From the NCBI GenBank assembly GCA_944390015.1, contig CALXOL010000004.1, forward strand, positions 1 through 64,000: 64,000 bases of DNA, written 5' to 3'. Source of the DNA: an uncultured Spirochaetaceae bacterium (GTDB lineage Bacteria; Spirochaetota; Spirochaetia; Sphaerochaetales; Sphaerochaetaceae). Within the stretch, counting starts at the first letter, position 1, and every line of letters begins with the position of its first letter. Of the stretch, positions 41,722 through 50,148 are shown in pieces. The notes beneath the pieces were generated by a model. It was not told where the DNA came from, did no database searches, and was given only the letters and a program-made list of their open reading frames with translations. The position numbers were made by a program, and so were the translations under genes.

Positions 41722-43875
41722 TTAACCTATTGTCATAAGGAGGTCTCCGCTCTGGAGCTGATCTCCCTGGTTGACATCGATACTCATGATGGTTCCACTT
41801 GCTGGAGCATAGATTTCATTCTCCATCTTCATTGCTTCCATAACCATCAAAAGGTCGTTCTCATTTACATGGTCACCGACTTTGACTGCGAAGCGAAGTG
41901 CAAGACCTGGCATTGGTGCGTTTACTTCAACGCTTCCCTTTGCGCCGCTCTGAACTGGTGCTGCAGGGGCTGCTACAACTGGCTCTGCTTCCTTTACAGG
42001 CTCTGGCTCTGGTGCTGCTACAGGGGCTGCTACAACTGTTCCTCCAATCTGCATGAGGAGGTCTCCGCTCTGGAGCTGGTCTCCCTGCTTTACACAGATC
42101 TTTGATACAACGCCATCGCAAGGTGCGTAGATCTCGTTCTCCATCTTCATAGCCTCCATGACCATGAGAATGTCGTTCTTCTTAACTGTATCTCCTTCCT
42201 TTACTTCGAAGCGGAGTGCAAGACCCGGCATTGGAGCTGTGATATCTGTGCTACCTGTGACAACTGTCTGTACAGGAGCGGCTACTGGTGCTGCCTGAGC
42301 CTGAGGAGCTGCCTTGATTCCATCGACGATAGAGAGTGGATACTTCACACCGTTGACTGTAGCGCTGTCCTTCTCAAGTTTAACGGCATAAGCTGCTCCG
42401 TTAACTGTTACTGTGTATTCGCCGTTGCCTTTCTTTGCTGCAGGTGCTGCTTCCTTCTTCTGCTCCTCGCTTACCTTTCTTACGCCGTTTACATGAGCCT
42501 TTCCTGTGAGGTAGAGGATACCCTTGTCCTTACATGCGGCAGCGATGAAGACGTTCTCGTCAGTAATTGGAAGACCTGCATCCTTGAGCATAGCCTCTGC
42601 TGCTGCTCTGCCTTTCTTCGGATCCCTGTCGTTGATATCTACGCATTTCTCCGTCGTTGGTTCAAGCTTGAGCTGTGCTGCGGCAAGCTTTACAACTTCT
42701 GGATCTGGAGCTACTGGAGTCTTTCCGAAGTAACCGAGAACCATCTTTCCGTATCCCTCTGCGAACTTCTTCCATGGTCCGAACATGACGTTGTTGAATG
42801 CCTGCTGGAAGTAGAACTGGCTTACTGGTGTAACGGAAGTTCCGAATCCACCCTTTGCTACTGTCTCACCCATAGCCTCGACAATCTGAGGATACTTATC
42901 CATGAGGCCGTTATCTCTGAGCATCTGTGTATTAGCTGTAAGAGCTCCACCTGGGAGTGGGAAGAATGGAATCTCAGGGTTAACCATTGTTGCCTCTGGT
43001 GGGAGGAAGTAGTCCTTCATGCACTCTTCGAATACCTTCTCAGCTTCACGAACCTTGTTGATGTCGATATCGAGTGTGTACTCTGTTCCCCTGAGTGCGT
43101 GCCACATCGTGATGATGTCCGGCTGGCATGTACCGCCTGAGCATGGGCTCATGGAAAGGTCAACCTGATCCGCACCTGCCTCGATGGCAGACATGTACTG
43201 CTGGATTGAAACACCTGCTGTCTCATGTGAGTGGAATACGATCTTTACATTTGGTCCGAGGAGCTTTCTTGCTCTCTTGACTGTCTCATATACATTGTGA
43301 GGTGTAGATGTACCTGATGCATCCTTGAAACATACGCTGTCAAAAGGAATGTCCGCATCGAGAATCTGGCGGAGTATCTTCTCATAGAAGTCAGGGTCAT
43401 GAGCTCCTGTAACTCCCTCTGGAAGGCTCATCATTGTAACTGTAACCTCGTGCTTTAATCCTGCATCATGGATGTATCTTCCACTGTCGATGAGGTTATT
43501 TACATCGTTAAGTGCATCGAAGTTCCTGATTGTCGTCATTCCGTGCTTCTTGAAAAGCTCTGCGTGAAGCTTGATCATGTCGCGTGGCTGGCTGTCGAGA
43601 CCTACGACGTTTACACCTCTTGCGAGTGTCTGGAGGTTCGCATCCGGTCCTGCGACTCTTCTGAACTCATCCATCATCTCAAACGCATCTTCGTTTGTGT
43701 AGAAATATAGTGACTGGAATCTTGCACCGCCACCAGCTTCGAAGTGGTTGATTCCAGCTTCCTTTGCTGCAGCTACTGCAGGCATGAAGTCCTTTGTGAA
43801 GACACGAGCTCCGTAAACAGACTGGAAACCGTCACGGAATGCTGTACACATGAAATTAATCTTTTTCTTGCTCAT
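41722..43875 (-). CDS. oadA: Oxaloacetate decarboxylase alpha subunit with two tandem biotinyl domains
   Basis: 717 residues, longer than the usual ~590-600. The carboxyltransferase barrel has FMCTAFRDGFQSVYGARVFT, VCFKDASGTSTP (carboxylated Lys), IVFHSHETAGVSIQQYMSAI (metal His pair). A PYC_OADA-type domain follows, then Ala/Pro-rich linkers and two biotin carrier domains, each with VMEAMKMENEIYAP. They are separated by an acidic Pro/Ala linker (APEPEPVKEAEPVVAAPAAP). The reaction is oxaloacetate to pyruvate + CO2 through carboxybiotin, which is then decarboxylated by the beta subunit. The duplicated carrier domain is unusual and is not a sequencing-type exact repeat, since the two copies differ around the motif. 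Confidence 0.94.
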   Translation of the reverse strand: MSKKKINFMCTAFRDGFQSVYGARVFTKDFMPAVAAAKEAGINHFEAGGGARFQSLYFYTNEDAFEMMDEFRRVAGPDANLQTLARGVNVVGLDSQPRDMIKLHAELFKKHGMTTIRNFDALNDVNNLIDSGRYIHDAGLKHEVTVTMMSLPEGVTGAHDPDFYEKILRQILDADIPFDSVCFKDASGTSTPHNVYETVKRARKLLGPNVKIVFHSHETAGVSIQQYMSAIEAGADQVDLSMSPCSGGTCQPDIITMWHALRGTEYTLDIDINKVREAEKVFEECMKDYFLPPEATMVNPEIPFFPLPGGALTANTQMLRDNGLMDKYPQIVEAMGETVAKGGFGTSVTPVSQFYFQQAFNNVMFGPWKKFAEGYGKMVLGYFGKTPVAPDPEVVKLAAAQLKLEPTTEKCVDINDRDPKKGRAAAEAMLKDAGLPITDENVFIAAACKDKGILYLTGKAHVNGVRKVSEEQKKEAAPAAKKGNGEYTVTVNGAAYAVKLEKDSATVNGVKYPLSIVDGIKAAPQAQAAPVAAPVQTVVTGSTDITAPMPGLALRFEVKEGDTVKKNDILMVMEAMKMENEIYAPCDGVVSKICVKQGDQLQSGDLLMQIGGTVVAAPVAAPEPEPVKEAEPVVAAPAAPVQSGAKGSVEVNAPMPGLALRFAVKVGDHVNENDLLMVMEAMKMENEIYAPASGTIMSIDVNQGDQLQSGDLLMTIG

Positions 43876-43886
43876 CTGACTCTCCC

Positions 43887-44174
43887 TTATCTTTCTTTGT
43901 CGTAAGCTGCTGCGATAGCTGCTGCAACTGCAGCGTCATTACTCTTTGCAACTACGTTTGGTCTTGCTACTGCACTAGGCTTCTTCTCAGCTGCTGGTGC
44001 AGTGGTCTCTGGTTCTAGTTTTGCACAGATTCTACTCATTAGTTTTGTGATGTAAACGAGTAAAATAAGGAAAATAAAAACAGTTCCCATTCCAAGAACC
44101 AATAATATAAGTCCATCTTTAATCTGCTGGACTAGGATTTCTCGAGGCAAGTTTGTTAACAATGATAACATCAT
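43887..44174 (-). CDS. oadG: Oxaloacetate decarboxylase gamma subunit
   Basis: 95 residues: one membrane helix (DGLILLVLGMGTVFIFLILLV), then YITKLMSRI and an Ala/Pro/Lys-rich tail ending AAAIAAAYDKER. This is the normal OadG layout; the tail binds the alpha subunit and anchors it to the beta subunit. GAGGAG precedes paired ATG codons (44174 and 44171). First gene of the oadGAB operon. Confidence 0.88.
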   Translation of the reverse strand: MMLSLLTNLPREILVQQIKDGLILLVLGMGTVFIFLILLVYITKLMSRICAKLEPETTAPAAEKKPSAVARPNVVAKSNDAAVAAAIAAAYDKER

Positions 44175-44496
44175 TTTTCTCCTCTAATACTTAATAAAAG
44201 TCATTCAAGATAGAATCTTATCTTAAAAGGGATTCTTTCTTCAAGTAATTAAGGCAAGAAAAACGTATCAGATGGATAGGTTGTAACTCTTTATCAACAA
44301 AAGAAAAGGAAAAAGTGTATTTTTATTCCCACATACCGTTTGATAATGTGAAGAAAGGTGAAAAAACGAAAAAGGTCCAATGCAATGTGTAATCTGAAAA
44401 AGACACAAATCATTGTTTTAATTCCCGCTCTTTTCTTTCCTTTTACACGTAGTTAGATTAAGATAGGTGAGAATAACTTAACAGAGAGGAAGTTTT
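44175..44496. promoter_or_regulatory. Divergent intergenic region between oadG and the Mrp gene
   Basis: 322 bp with no gene. On the minus strand TTGAAG, 18 bp, TAAGAT lies about 65 bp before oadG and is a weak promoter candidate. The small dyad AAGATA-N6-TATCTT overlaps it. A GAGAGGAAG ribosome site precedes the plus-strand gene. I see no riboswitch or repeat. Confidence 0.35.
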
Positions 44497-45426
44497 ATGG
44501 CGCAGCAGGTTAATGATGAGTATGAGCTTACGAATGAACGCATCCGCGAGCGCATGGATAAAATCGGAAGAAAGATAATGGTAATGAGCGGCAAGGGAGG
44601 TGTTGGTAAGACGACCGTCACTGTAAACCTTGCGAATGAGCTTGCGGACATGGGCTGCAGGGTTGGAGTGCTCGATACCGATCTTCACGGGCCTAATGTG
44701 GCGAAGATGTTCGGAGTGGAGGGTGAGAGCCTTTCCAGTAATGACGGGGTGTCGTTTCTTCCCGTCAAGGTAAGGGACAACCTTTTTGTAATCTCTCTTT
44801 CTTTTGCCCTTGAGGATCCAGATGCTCCTGTAATCTGGAGGGGGAGCATGAAGATGGGAGCTATTAGGCAGTTCCTCGCCGATGTGGAGTGGGGAGAGCT
44901 CGATTACCTCTTAATAGATACTCCTCCTGGAACGGGAGATGAGCAGCTTACCGTATGTCAGTCAATTCCAGAGCTTACAGGAACGATCATCGTTACAACT
45001 CCTCAGGATGTGGCGATTCTTGATGCGAGGAGAAGTGTTAATTTCTCCAGAAAGCTTGGGGTTGCGATCATAGGTGTGATAGAGAACATGAGTGGCCTTA
45101 TCTGTCCTGAGTGTGGGACAGAGATTCCAATTTTCGGAAAGGGAGGAGGAAAGAGGATGTGTCAGGACATGCACGTTCCTTTCCTTGGAGAAGTACCGAT
45201 GGAGATGGATTTAAGGGTCGCAGAAGATGAGGGAAAAGACTGGTCTCACGTAGGAGCAAGCCATCCGTCGCAGAAAGCGCTTAGAGAGATAGCTAATGAG
45301 ATCAACAATGGAACGGCATGTTCGACCAGCAGGGATACCTCATTCCTTGGAACCCCGTCATGTAAGCCAAGTGCTTGTGCAACATGTACGTCAAATTGTC
45401 CGTCAAGGAAGAAAAATAATGGATAA
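44497..45426 (+). CDS. Mrp/NBP35 family Fe-S cluster carrier ATPase
   Basis: 309 residues. Deviant P-loop VMSGKGGVGKTTVTVNLANE near residue 30, switch I-like LDTDLHGPNVAKMFGV, LIDTPPGTGDEQLTV, and the paired Cys of the family in NMSGLICPECGTEIPIF. Mrp/ApbC proteins carry Fe-S clusters to target enzymes. The C-terminus has an extra Cys-rich tail (ACSTSRDT...PSCKPSACATCTSNCPS) that is not part of standard Mrp and may bind another cluster. The NUDIX gene overlaps its stop by 8 bp. Confidence 0.9.
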   Translation: MAQQVNDEYELTNERIRERMDKIGRKIMVMSGKGGVGKTTVTVNLANELADMGCRVGVLDTDLHGPNVAKMFGVEGESLSSNDGVSFLPVKVRDNLFVISLSFALEDPDAPVIWRGSMKMGAIRQFLADVEWGELDYLLIDTPPGTGDEQLTVCQSIPELTGTIIVTTPQDVAILDARRSVNFSRKLGVAIIGVIENMSGLICPECGTEIPIFGKGGGKRMCQDMHVPFLGEVPMEMDLRVAEDEGKDWSHVGASHPSQKALREIANEINNGTACSTSRDTSFLGTPSCKPSACATCTSNCPSRKKNNG

Positions 45427-46036
45427 GAAGCTTTTCAAAGAGCCTAGGGAATGTAACACCCTGAGCTGGATCTCAGGGGAGAGTAAGCTAGAACTCCATA
45501 CCCCGATATTCGATGTCATGCGAATTGATAGGGAGAATCAGGATGGGACTAAGAAGGGATCATTCATCCAGCTTCATACTACCGATTGGATTGTAGTCAT
45601 CCCATGGTTCAGGGATGAGGAGGGTGTTCCCCGCTTCATAATGGAGCAACAGTATCGCCACGGTAATAATGCCGTGACGAGGGAATTCCCAGGAGGACTT
45701 GTGGATGAAGGGGAGAGCAGCCTCGATGCTGCAAAGAGAGAACTTCTGGAAGAGACGGGTCTGAAAGGTAGAATCACATTCTTAGGTGATGTCTGTCCGA
45801 ATGCTGCATTCATGGATAACAGGCAGAATTTCTATCTGGCAGAGGATCTTGAGCTCGTAGCGGGACAGGATCTGGATGAGAATGAGGAGATTGATGTGTT
45901 CTCCATTCCCGTAGAGGAGGCGGTAGAGAACATGGGGCGTGGCGTCTATGACAATGGAACCATGATGATGGCCCTAGGCTATTTTCTTCGTTATGCAAAA
46001 GACCATCCATATCTGATGGAGAAGATAGCTCCTTGA
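45419..46036 (+). CDS. NUDIX hydrolase (ADP-ribose pyrophosphatase-like)
   Basis: 205 residues from ATG 45419. The complete Nudix box is GGLVDEGESSLDAAKRELLE plus ETGL (Gx5Ex7REUxEExGU). Preceding REFPGG and the following FLGDVCPNAAFMDNRQNFYL resemble ADP-ribose/nucleoside-diphosphate-sugar pyrophosphatases of the MutT/NudF side. It is translated from within the end of the Mrp gene. Substrate not certain. Confidence 0.85.
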   Translation: MDKKLFKEPRECNTLSWISGESKLELHTPIFDVMRIDRENQDGTKKGSFIQLHTTDWIVVIPWFRDEEGVPRFIMEQQYRHGNNAVTREFPGGLVDEGESSLDAAKRELLEETGLKGRITFLGDVCPNAAFMDNRQNFYLAEDLELVAGQDLDENEEIDVFSIPVEEAVENMGRGVYDNGTMMMALGYFLRYAKDHPYLMEKIAP

Positions 46037-46151
46037 ATTCGACAGAAATCTTCAAATTAAGTTTAATTGAAAAACATCTTTTTCTTTTAAACTGAGTGAA
46101 AGATTACCTGAAGGAGAAGAGTTTTAATCTTCTTTTTTTTTAGGAGGAGAA

Positions 46152-46865
46152 ATGAAGAAAGTATTAATAGCGGCGTTGGCGTTATCATTAATTTTACTTG
46201 CATCTTGTTCTACGACTTCTTCTGATAACCCGGCAACAATAAGCGTAAGTGGATTCTCTACTGTTTACATGAATCCTGACATGGCCTCTTTCACGGTCTC
46301 CGCGGAAGCCCTCCGGGATACTACCGATGAGGCTAGGAATGCAATCGATGGCATCATAACTGAGGCTGTGAAAATCATGAAAGATAAGTACGGGGTATCG
46401 GATGAGGAGATAAGGACTAACTATCTTACGCTGAGCCCGGAGTACACATATGTCGATAACCAGAGGGTTCTTGCAGGACAGAGAGGAAGCCAGAGTATTG
46501 ATATCACCATCGCGGATATTGACCTTATCGGGCCAATAGTCGAGGATCTAGCTAAGATAAACGGGATCTCAATCTCCTCAATTACCTTGGATAAGAAGGA
46601 TAAGAGTGAGGAGATAGCACAATCAAGGCGTCTTTCAATCCAGGATGCGATAAGTAAGGCTCGAACGTATGCTGAGGCAATCGGGGCATCGATAAAAGAT
46701 ATAGTCTCAATTTATGAGAACAGTGCTTCTCCCCGCTATGTAAGTCCTCTTAGAATGGAGGCCGCGGCACTGACAGCTAATGCCGATGCAAGTTATAAGA
46801 CCACGTTCTATGACTATGAGTTAAGCTGTTCCGATTCAATAAGCCTTATCGTTTCTATTGAATGA
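46152..46865 (+). CDS. SIMPL domain (DUF541) lipoprotein
   Basis: 237 residues. Lipoprotein signal MKKVLIAALALSLILLASC with the lipobox LASC (Cys19). The SIMPL/DUF541 fold follows: ISVSGFSTVYMNPDMASFTV, VSDEEIRTNYLTLSPEYTYV, SIDITIADIDLIGPIVEDLA, SISSITLDKKDKSEEIAQSR, DAISKARTYAEAIGASIKDI. The family is envelope-located in Gram-negatives, of poorly known role (BP26, YggE-like). TTAGGAGGAG precedes the ATG. It appears to be a single-gene unit. Confidence 0.87.
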   Translation: MKKVLIAALALSLILLASCSTTSSDNPATISVSGFSTVYMNPDMASFTVSAEALRDTTDEARNAIDGIITEAVKIMKDKYGVSDEEIRTNYLTLSPEYTYVDNQRVLAGQRGSQSIDITIADIDLIGPIVEDLAKINGISISSITLDKKDKSEEIAQSRRLSIQDAISKARTYAEAIGASIKDIVSIYENSASPRYVSPLRMEAAALTANADASYKTTFYDYELSCSDSISLIVSIE

Positions 46866-46907
46866 AATTCCATGTGAAGCCCTGGCTGGAATGTCAGGGC
46901 TCTCTTA

Positions 46908-47864
46908 TCAGCTAAGAGCCGCTGTGATGTAGTCATTGAGGCTGCTACCCATGTACATCAAGCGATAAAGTGACATTACAAGTGGGAAATCCTCTTCCCT
47001 CTTTTTTTCAGTAACTATCTCTCCTATAAGCCTGATCGTCCTCTTTCCCTCTATTACGGTTGCTCCTGACTTCTCATCATACGAGAAGCCCTTTCCAATG
47101 AGCATTCCGAATGTCCTGTTCCTTGAGAGATCGTTAAGACTTGTAAGCCCCAGGTCTCCGATACCGCAGTAACGGAATATTGTCTCTTCATCACATGAGA
47201 ATAGGTTCAGCAGCTGCCTCATCTCATTTACAGCCTTTGTATATACGAGGAAATCGACGTTAGGGCTGTTATACCTGCCAGATACGAGGCCGATTGCGAT
47301 TGCGTACATGTTTTTCAGAATACTTGCAAGTTCTACGGCACGGACATCCTTGCTGTAGTCCAGGGAGAAACCCGTGTGCGGTAGTACTTCGGATTTAAAA
47401 TATTTGTAATCGTCCCTTTTACCGCCGAAAGTGAATGCCGTCGGGAACCCGTTCAAGGTCTCAATTGCGAATGACGGGCCTTTCATACTTGCTGTACGTG
47501 TGAATGGAATCTTTTCCGTGATGAATGCTCCGTCATCGCTCATACCTTTTGCCAGGTTTATTACCAGAGGCTCCCGCTTCGTATGCTTTTTCATCTCCAA
47601 GGAGAAACTTACTATCGCTTTCGATGGTATTACAAGCATTATGACATCTGCATCGGAGAACACGTCATATGATGTGGTTGCATGTATGCTCTGATTAATA
47701 AAACGGGTAGGGAAGTATTTTGAGTTCTTATGGTTTTCCTCGATATCTGCTGCAACCTCGGTCTCAATCGTATGAAGGTAAACCCTGTTGTTAAGATTCC
47801 AAGCCAGACGCTCTGCGACACTGGTTCCGAATGTTCCTGCACCTGCTATAACAATCTTATTCAT
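46908..47864 (-). CDS. gpsA: Glycerol-3-phosphate dehydrogenase [NAD(P)+]
   Basis: 318 residues. NAD-binding VIAGAGTFGTSVAERLAWNL, VIMLVIPSKAI, LVINLAKGMS, the family's KGPSFAIETLNGFPTAFTFG, catalytic Lys region AVELASILKNMYAIAIGLVS, and GIGDLGLTSLNDLSRNRTFG. It reduces dihydroxyacetone phosphate to sn-glycerol 3-phosphate for phospholipid synthesis. Its ATG lies 8 bp inside the end of the upstream GH36 gene, an odd partner for a lipid-precursor enzyme. Confidence 0.9.
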   Translation of the reverse strand: MNKIVIAGAGTFGTSVAERLAWNLNNRVYLHTIETEVAADIEENHKNSKYFPTRFINQSIHATTSYDVFSDADVIMLVIPSKAIVSFSLEMKKHTKREPLVINLAKGMSDDGAFITEKIPFTRTASMKGPSFAIETLNGFPTAFTFGGKRDDYKYFKSEVLPHTGFSLDYSKDVRAVELASILKNMYAIAIGLVSGRYNSPNVDFLVYTKAVNEMRQLLNLFSCDEETIFRYCGIGDLGLTSLNDLSRNRTFGMLIGKGFSYDEKSGATVIEGKRTIRLIGEIVTEKKREEDFPLVMSLYRLMYMGSSLNDYITAALS

Positions 47865-50100
47865 CTATCTTCCTAAATATATAAAGTCTTGAGCTGTAGT
47901 CTTTCAGTTTCCTCATGTCTTCTTGAAGATCCACTCCTCCGTCTTTTTCGGATAATGCGATTCCAGCCCACTTAATCGCATCTCCCCATGCCTCATAGCA
48001 TTCTATTTCCGCAGGATATAATAGCTCCTCAGCCTCGCTCTGGATATGAGTTCTTGAATATATCCTGTATTTATAATTCTCATTCGCCTGAGTTACGAAA
48101 AGCCGTTCCTTGCTGTCGTTTGGAATTAGCTCTTTTATCAGGTATAACATTATTATGATGGATGCATCCTGATTACTGATGCTCCAGATTATTCTCTTCT
48201 CATCGTCATCTGTAATAACTTTTCCAGTTTGAAGCACATTCCTATATTGCTTGTAGAACTCTATCTGATTCTTGATGGCGAGAGTCTCATCAAGTGAAAG
48301 ATTCATGATATCCAAGGAGTATTCGGGTATGCAGAATACGGATGCGTTGAATCTTGTCTCGATATCGGTCTCTTTACGTGTTATCTTATCCGGGGAACCG
48401 GATATTGTTATCAGTTGCGATGATACAGGATAGAAAAGCCTTGCTCCCTCAATGGTCTTTATCCTTGAGATTGGATCCGTGTTCTCAGTGACTCTCATCA
48501 GGGCAGAGTAGTTCAGCATCCCCAAATCGAAGCGGCAACCTCCGGATGCGCTCGTCTCGATAATCATATTTGGGAATTTCCTGGCAATCGTATTGAGCAC
48601 GTTATATATGCCCATGATGTACTTATGTGCAAATTCCTCAGGATAATCGACATTGATTTCAGAGGGCAGTCTTGTCTTCTCATACCTCAGATAATCGAGC
48701 TTTGTCGTCTCTATGATGAGCGATAGAGTATCAATTGCCCACTCCTGTACCTCTTCTTTCGTATAATCCAGGATGAAATCTCCCTCGTTAGATGAGTAGT
48801 TCTTCCTGTCTTTTGACCCTATGATCCACTCATTCTTCTCCTTATAGAAATTGCTTATCTGACAGACTGTCTCGATATCGAAATATAGACCGAAGAGAAG
48901 TCCGTCCCTATGGATGTTCTGGGCAAGCATTTTTAAGCCGCTGGGAAATTTCATTGAATTCACATACCAGTCTCCGAGGCTGGTATTCCTCTCTCTTCTT
49001 ACGCCGAACCACCCATCATCAAGTACTATGGCCTCAAAGCCCATAGCCTTTGCAGCCCTGCTGAGCTGTTCTATCTTGTTTTCATCTACATCCAGAGAGA
49101 ATATGTCCCTGGTTGATAGTGTCACGGGTCTTAAACGCTCCTTCCAAGGACCTCGCATTATAAGCTTCTCTACGCCTCTCTTGAACAGTTCGCTGCCATT
49201 TTCCAGCCCTTCATCAGAGTAGAAGAGTATGCTCTCTGGACTTTCAAACTCCTCTGAGGGTGCAAGACGATATGAAAAGCATTCAGGGTTTATACCGCTT
49301 ATGATATGGAGTTTTGAATAGGGGCTCTGCTCGAAAGAGGTAGAGAAATCGGAAGAGTAGAGGAGCCCTGATATTATGCACTCTCCTTTTCCATATAGAA
49401 GTGCAAATACGTTGTTGCTTTCAAAACCAGTGCTCATGTTCCTTGAGCTAAGCGTGATCTTCTCTTGCCCGATTAACCTTCTTTCTTTCCTCATCTCCCT
49501 CAGCCATGCGCCTGCTAGGCTTACAAGGGTAAATGATGAGCCGTGAAGATCCAGTTGCATTGATGCACATTTATCAATCTCAATCTCATTATCCCCGTCA
49601 TTTCTTATGATTGTTTTGCGCGTTATGATATCCCAATCCTTGAAAAGCGTATAACAGAGGATGATTGATATATCATGAGTGCTTTCTTTTAAAAGAATTT
49701 CGAGTGTCTCCGCATTGAACTCCTCTGCAACAGCCATTGGCAGGTGTGCTTTCTTATATCTTCTGATTCCGGGGTAGGCGCGATGTCCTGAATAACGGAA
49801 ATCGAGTGTCTTTATTCCTTTTATTCTGATAAGAGGCTCTTTAAAATCCCCTTTGCCTTCGAAAGAAGCCTCAAGGCACATGTTGTTGAGGTCCAGTGTC
49901 GGGTGCCTTTCGTCAAATGAGAGCGAAGGTAATGCTCGTGTAAGGTTTTTCTCTACGATTGCTTTCTCAGACTGGTCTACGTGATTAAGCCTCTTGCCAT
50001 AATAGATATGCTCAAGATGGTTTGTCTCTGTGATTCTGAGAACGTAGCTCGAATTCTTCCCTCTCAGGTTAATCAGTCTGTGATCGTTTATTTCTATCAT
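47857..50100 (-). CDS. GH36-family alpha-galactosidase-like protein with altered catalytic residues
   Basis: 747 residues, normal for GH36. The N-terminal beta-sandwich is followed by the barrel: AIVLDDGWFGVRRERNTSLG, DWYVNSMKFPSGLKMLAQNI, GLLFGLYFDIETV. The canonical KWDMNR nucleophile motif reads RYEKTR here (Glu474 for Asp). The canonical SD(D/N)TDP acid/base motif reads TENTDP (Glu539 for Asp). Their spacing is right. ETSASGGCRFDLGMLNYS matches the region between them. Both catalytic Asp positions are therefore Glu, so activity on ordinary alpha-galactosides is doubtful. AGAGGG precedes the ATG. Divergent from an unknown sugar-related gene and coupled to gpsA. Confidence 0.8.
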   Translation of the reverse strand: MIEINDHRLINLRGKNSSYVLRITETNHLEHIYYGKRLNHVDQSEKAIVEKNLTRALPSLSFDERHPTLDLNNMCLEASFEGKGDFKEPLIRIKGIKTLDFRYSGHRAYPGIRRYKKAHLPMAVAEEFNAETLEILLKESTHDISIILCYTLFKDWDIITRKTIIRNDGDNEIEIDKCASMQLDLHGSSFTLVSLAGAWLREMRKERRLIGQEKITLSSRNMSTGFESNNVFALLYGKGECIISGLLYSSDFSTSFEQSPYSKLHIISGINPECFSYRLAPSEEFESPESILFYSDEGLENGSELFKRGVEKLIMRGPWKERLRPVTLSTRDIFSLDVDENKIEQLSRAAKAMGFEAIVLDDGWFGVRRERNTSLGDWYVNSMKFPSGLKMLAQNIHRDGLLFGLYFDIETVCQISNFYKEKNEWIIGSKDRKNYSSNEGDFILDYTKEEVQEWAIDTLSLIIETTKLDYLRYEKTRLPSEINVDYPEEFAHKYIMGIYNVLNTIARKFPNMIIETSASGGCRFDLGMLNYSALMRVTENTDPISRIKTIEGARLFYPVSSQLITISGSPDKITRKETDIETRFNASVFCIPEYSLDIMNLSLDETLAIKNQIEFYKQYRNVLQTGKVITDDDEKRIIWSISNQDASIIIMLYLIKELIPNDSKERLFVTQANENYKYRIYSRTHIQSEAEELLYPAEIECYEAWGDAIKWAGIALSEKDGGVDLQEDMRKLKDYSSRLYIFRKIDE

Positions 50101-50148
50101 TAAAACCCTCTTTCTGTGATATTATATTATAGCAACGAGGATTTTTCC

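Noticed and set aside
46873-46897. AGCCCTG...CAGGGCT hairpin between the SIMPL gene and gpsA
   Set aside because: The stem is real, but no T-run follows on either strand and the loop is long. It may be a weak bidirectional stop; not supported enough.
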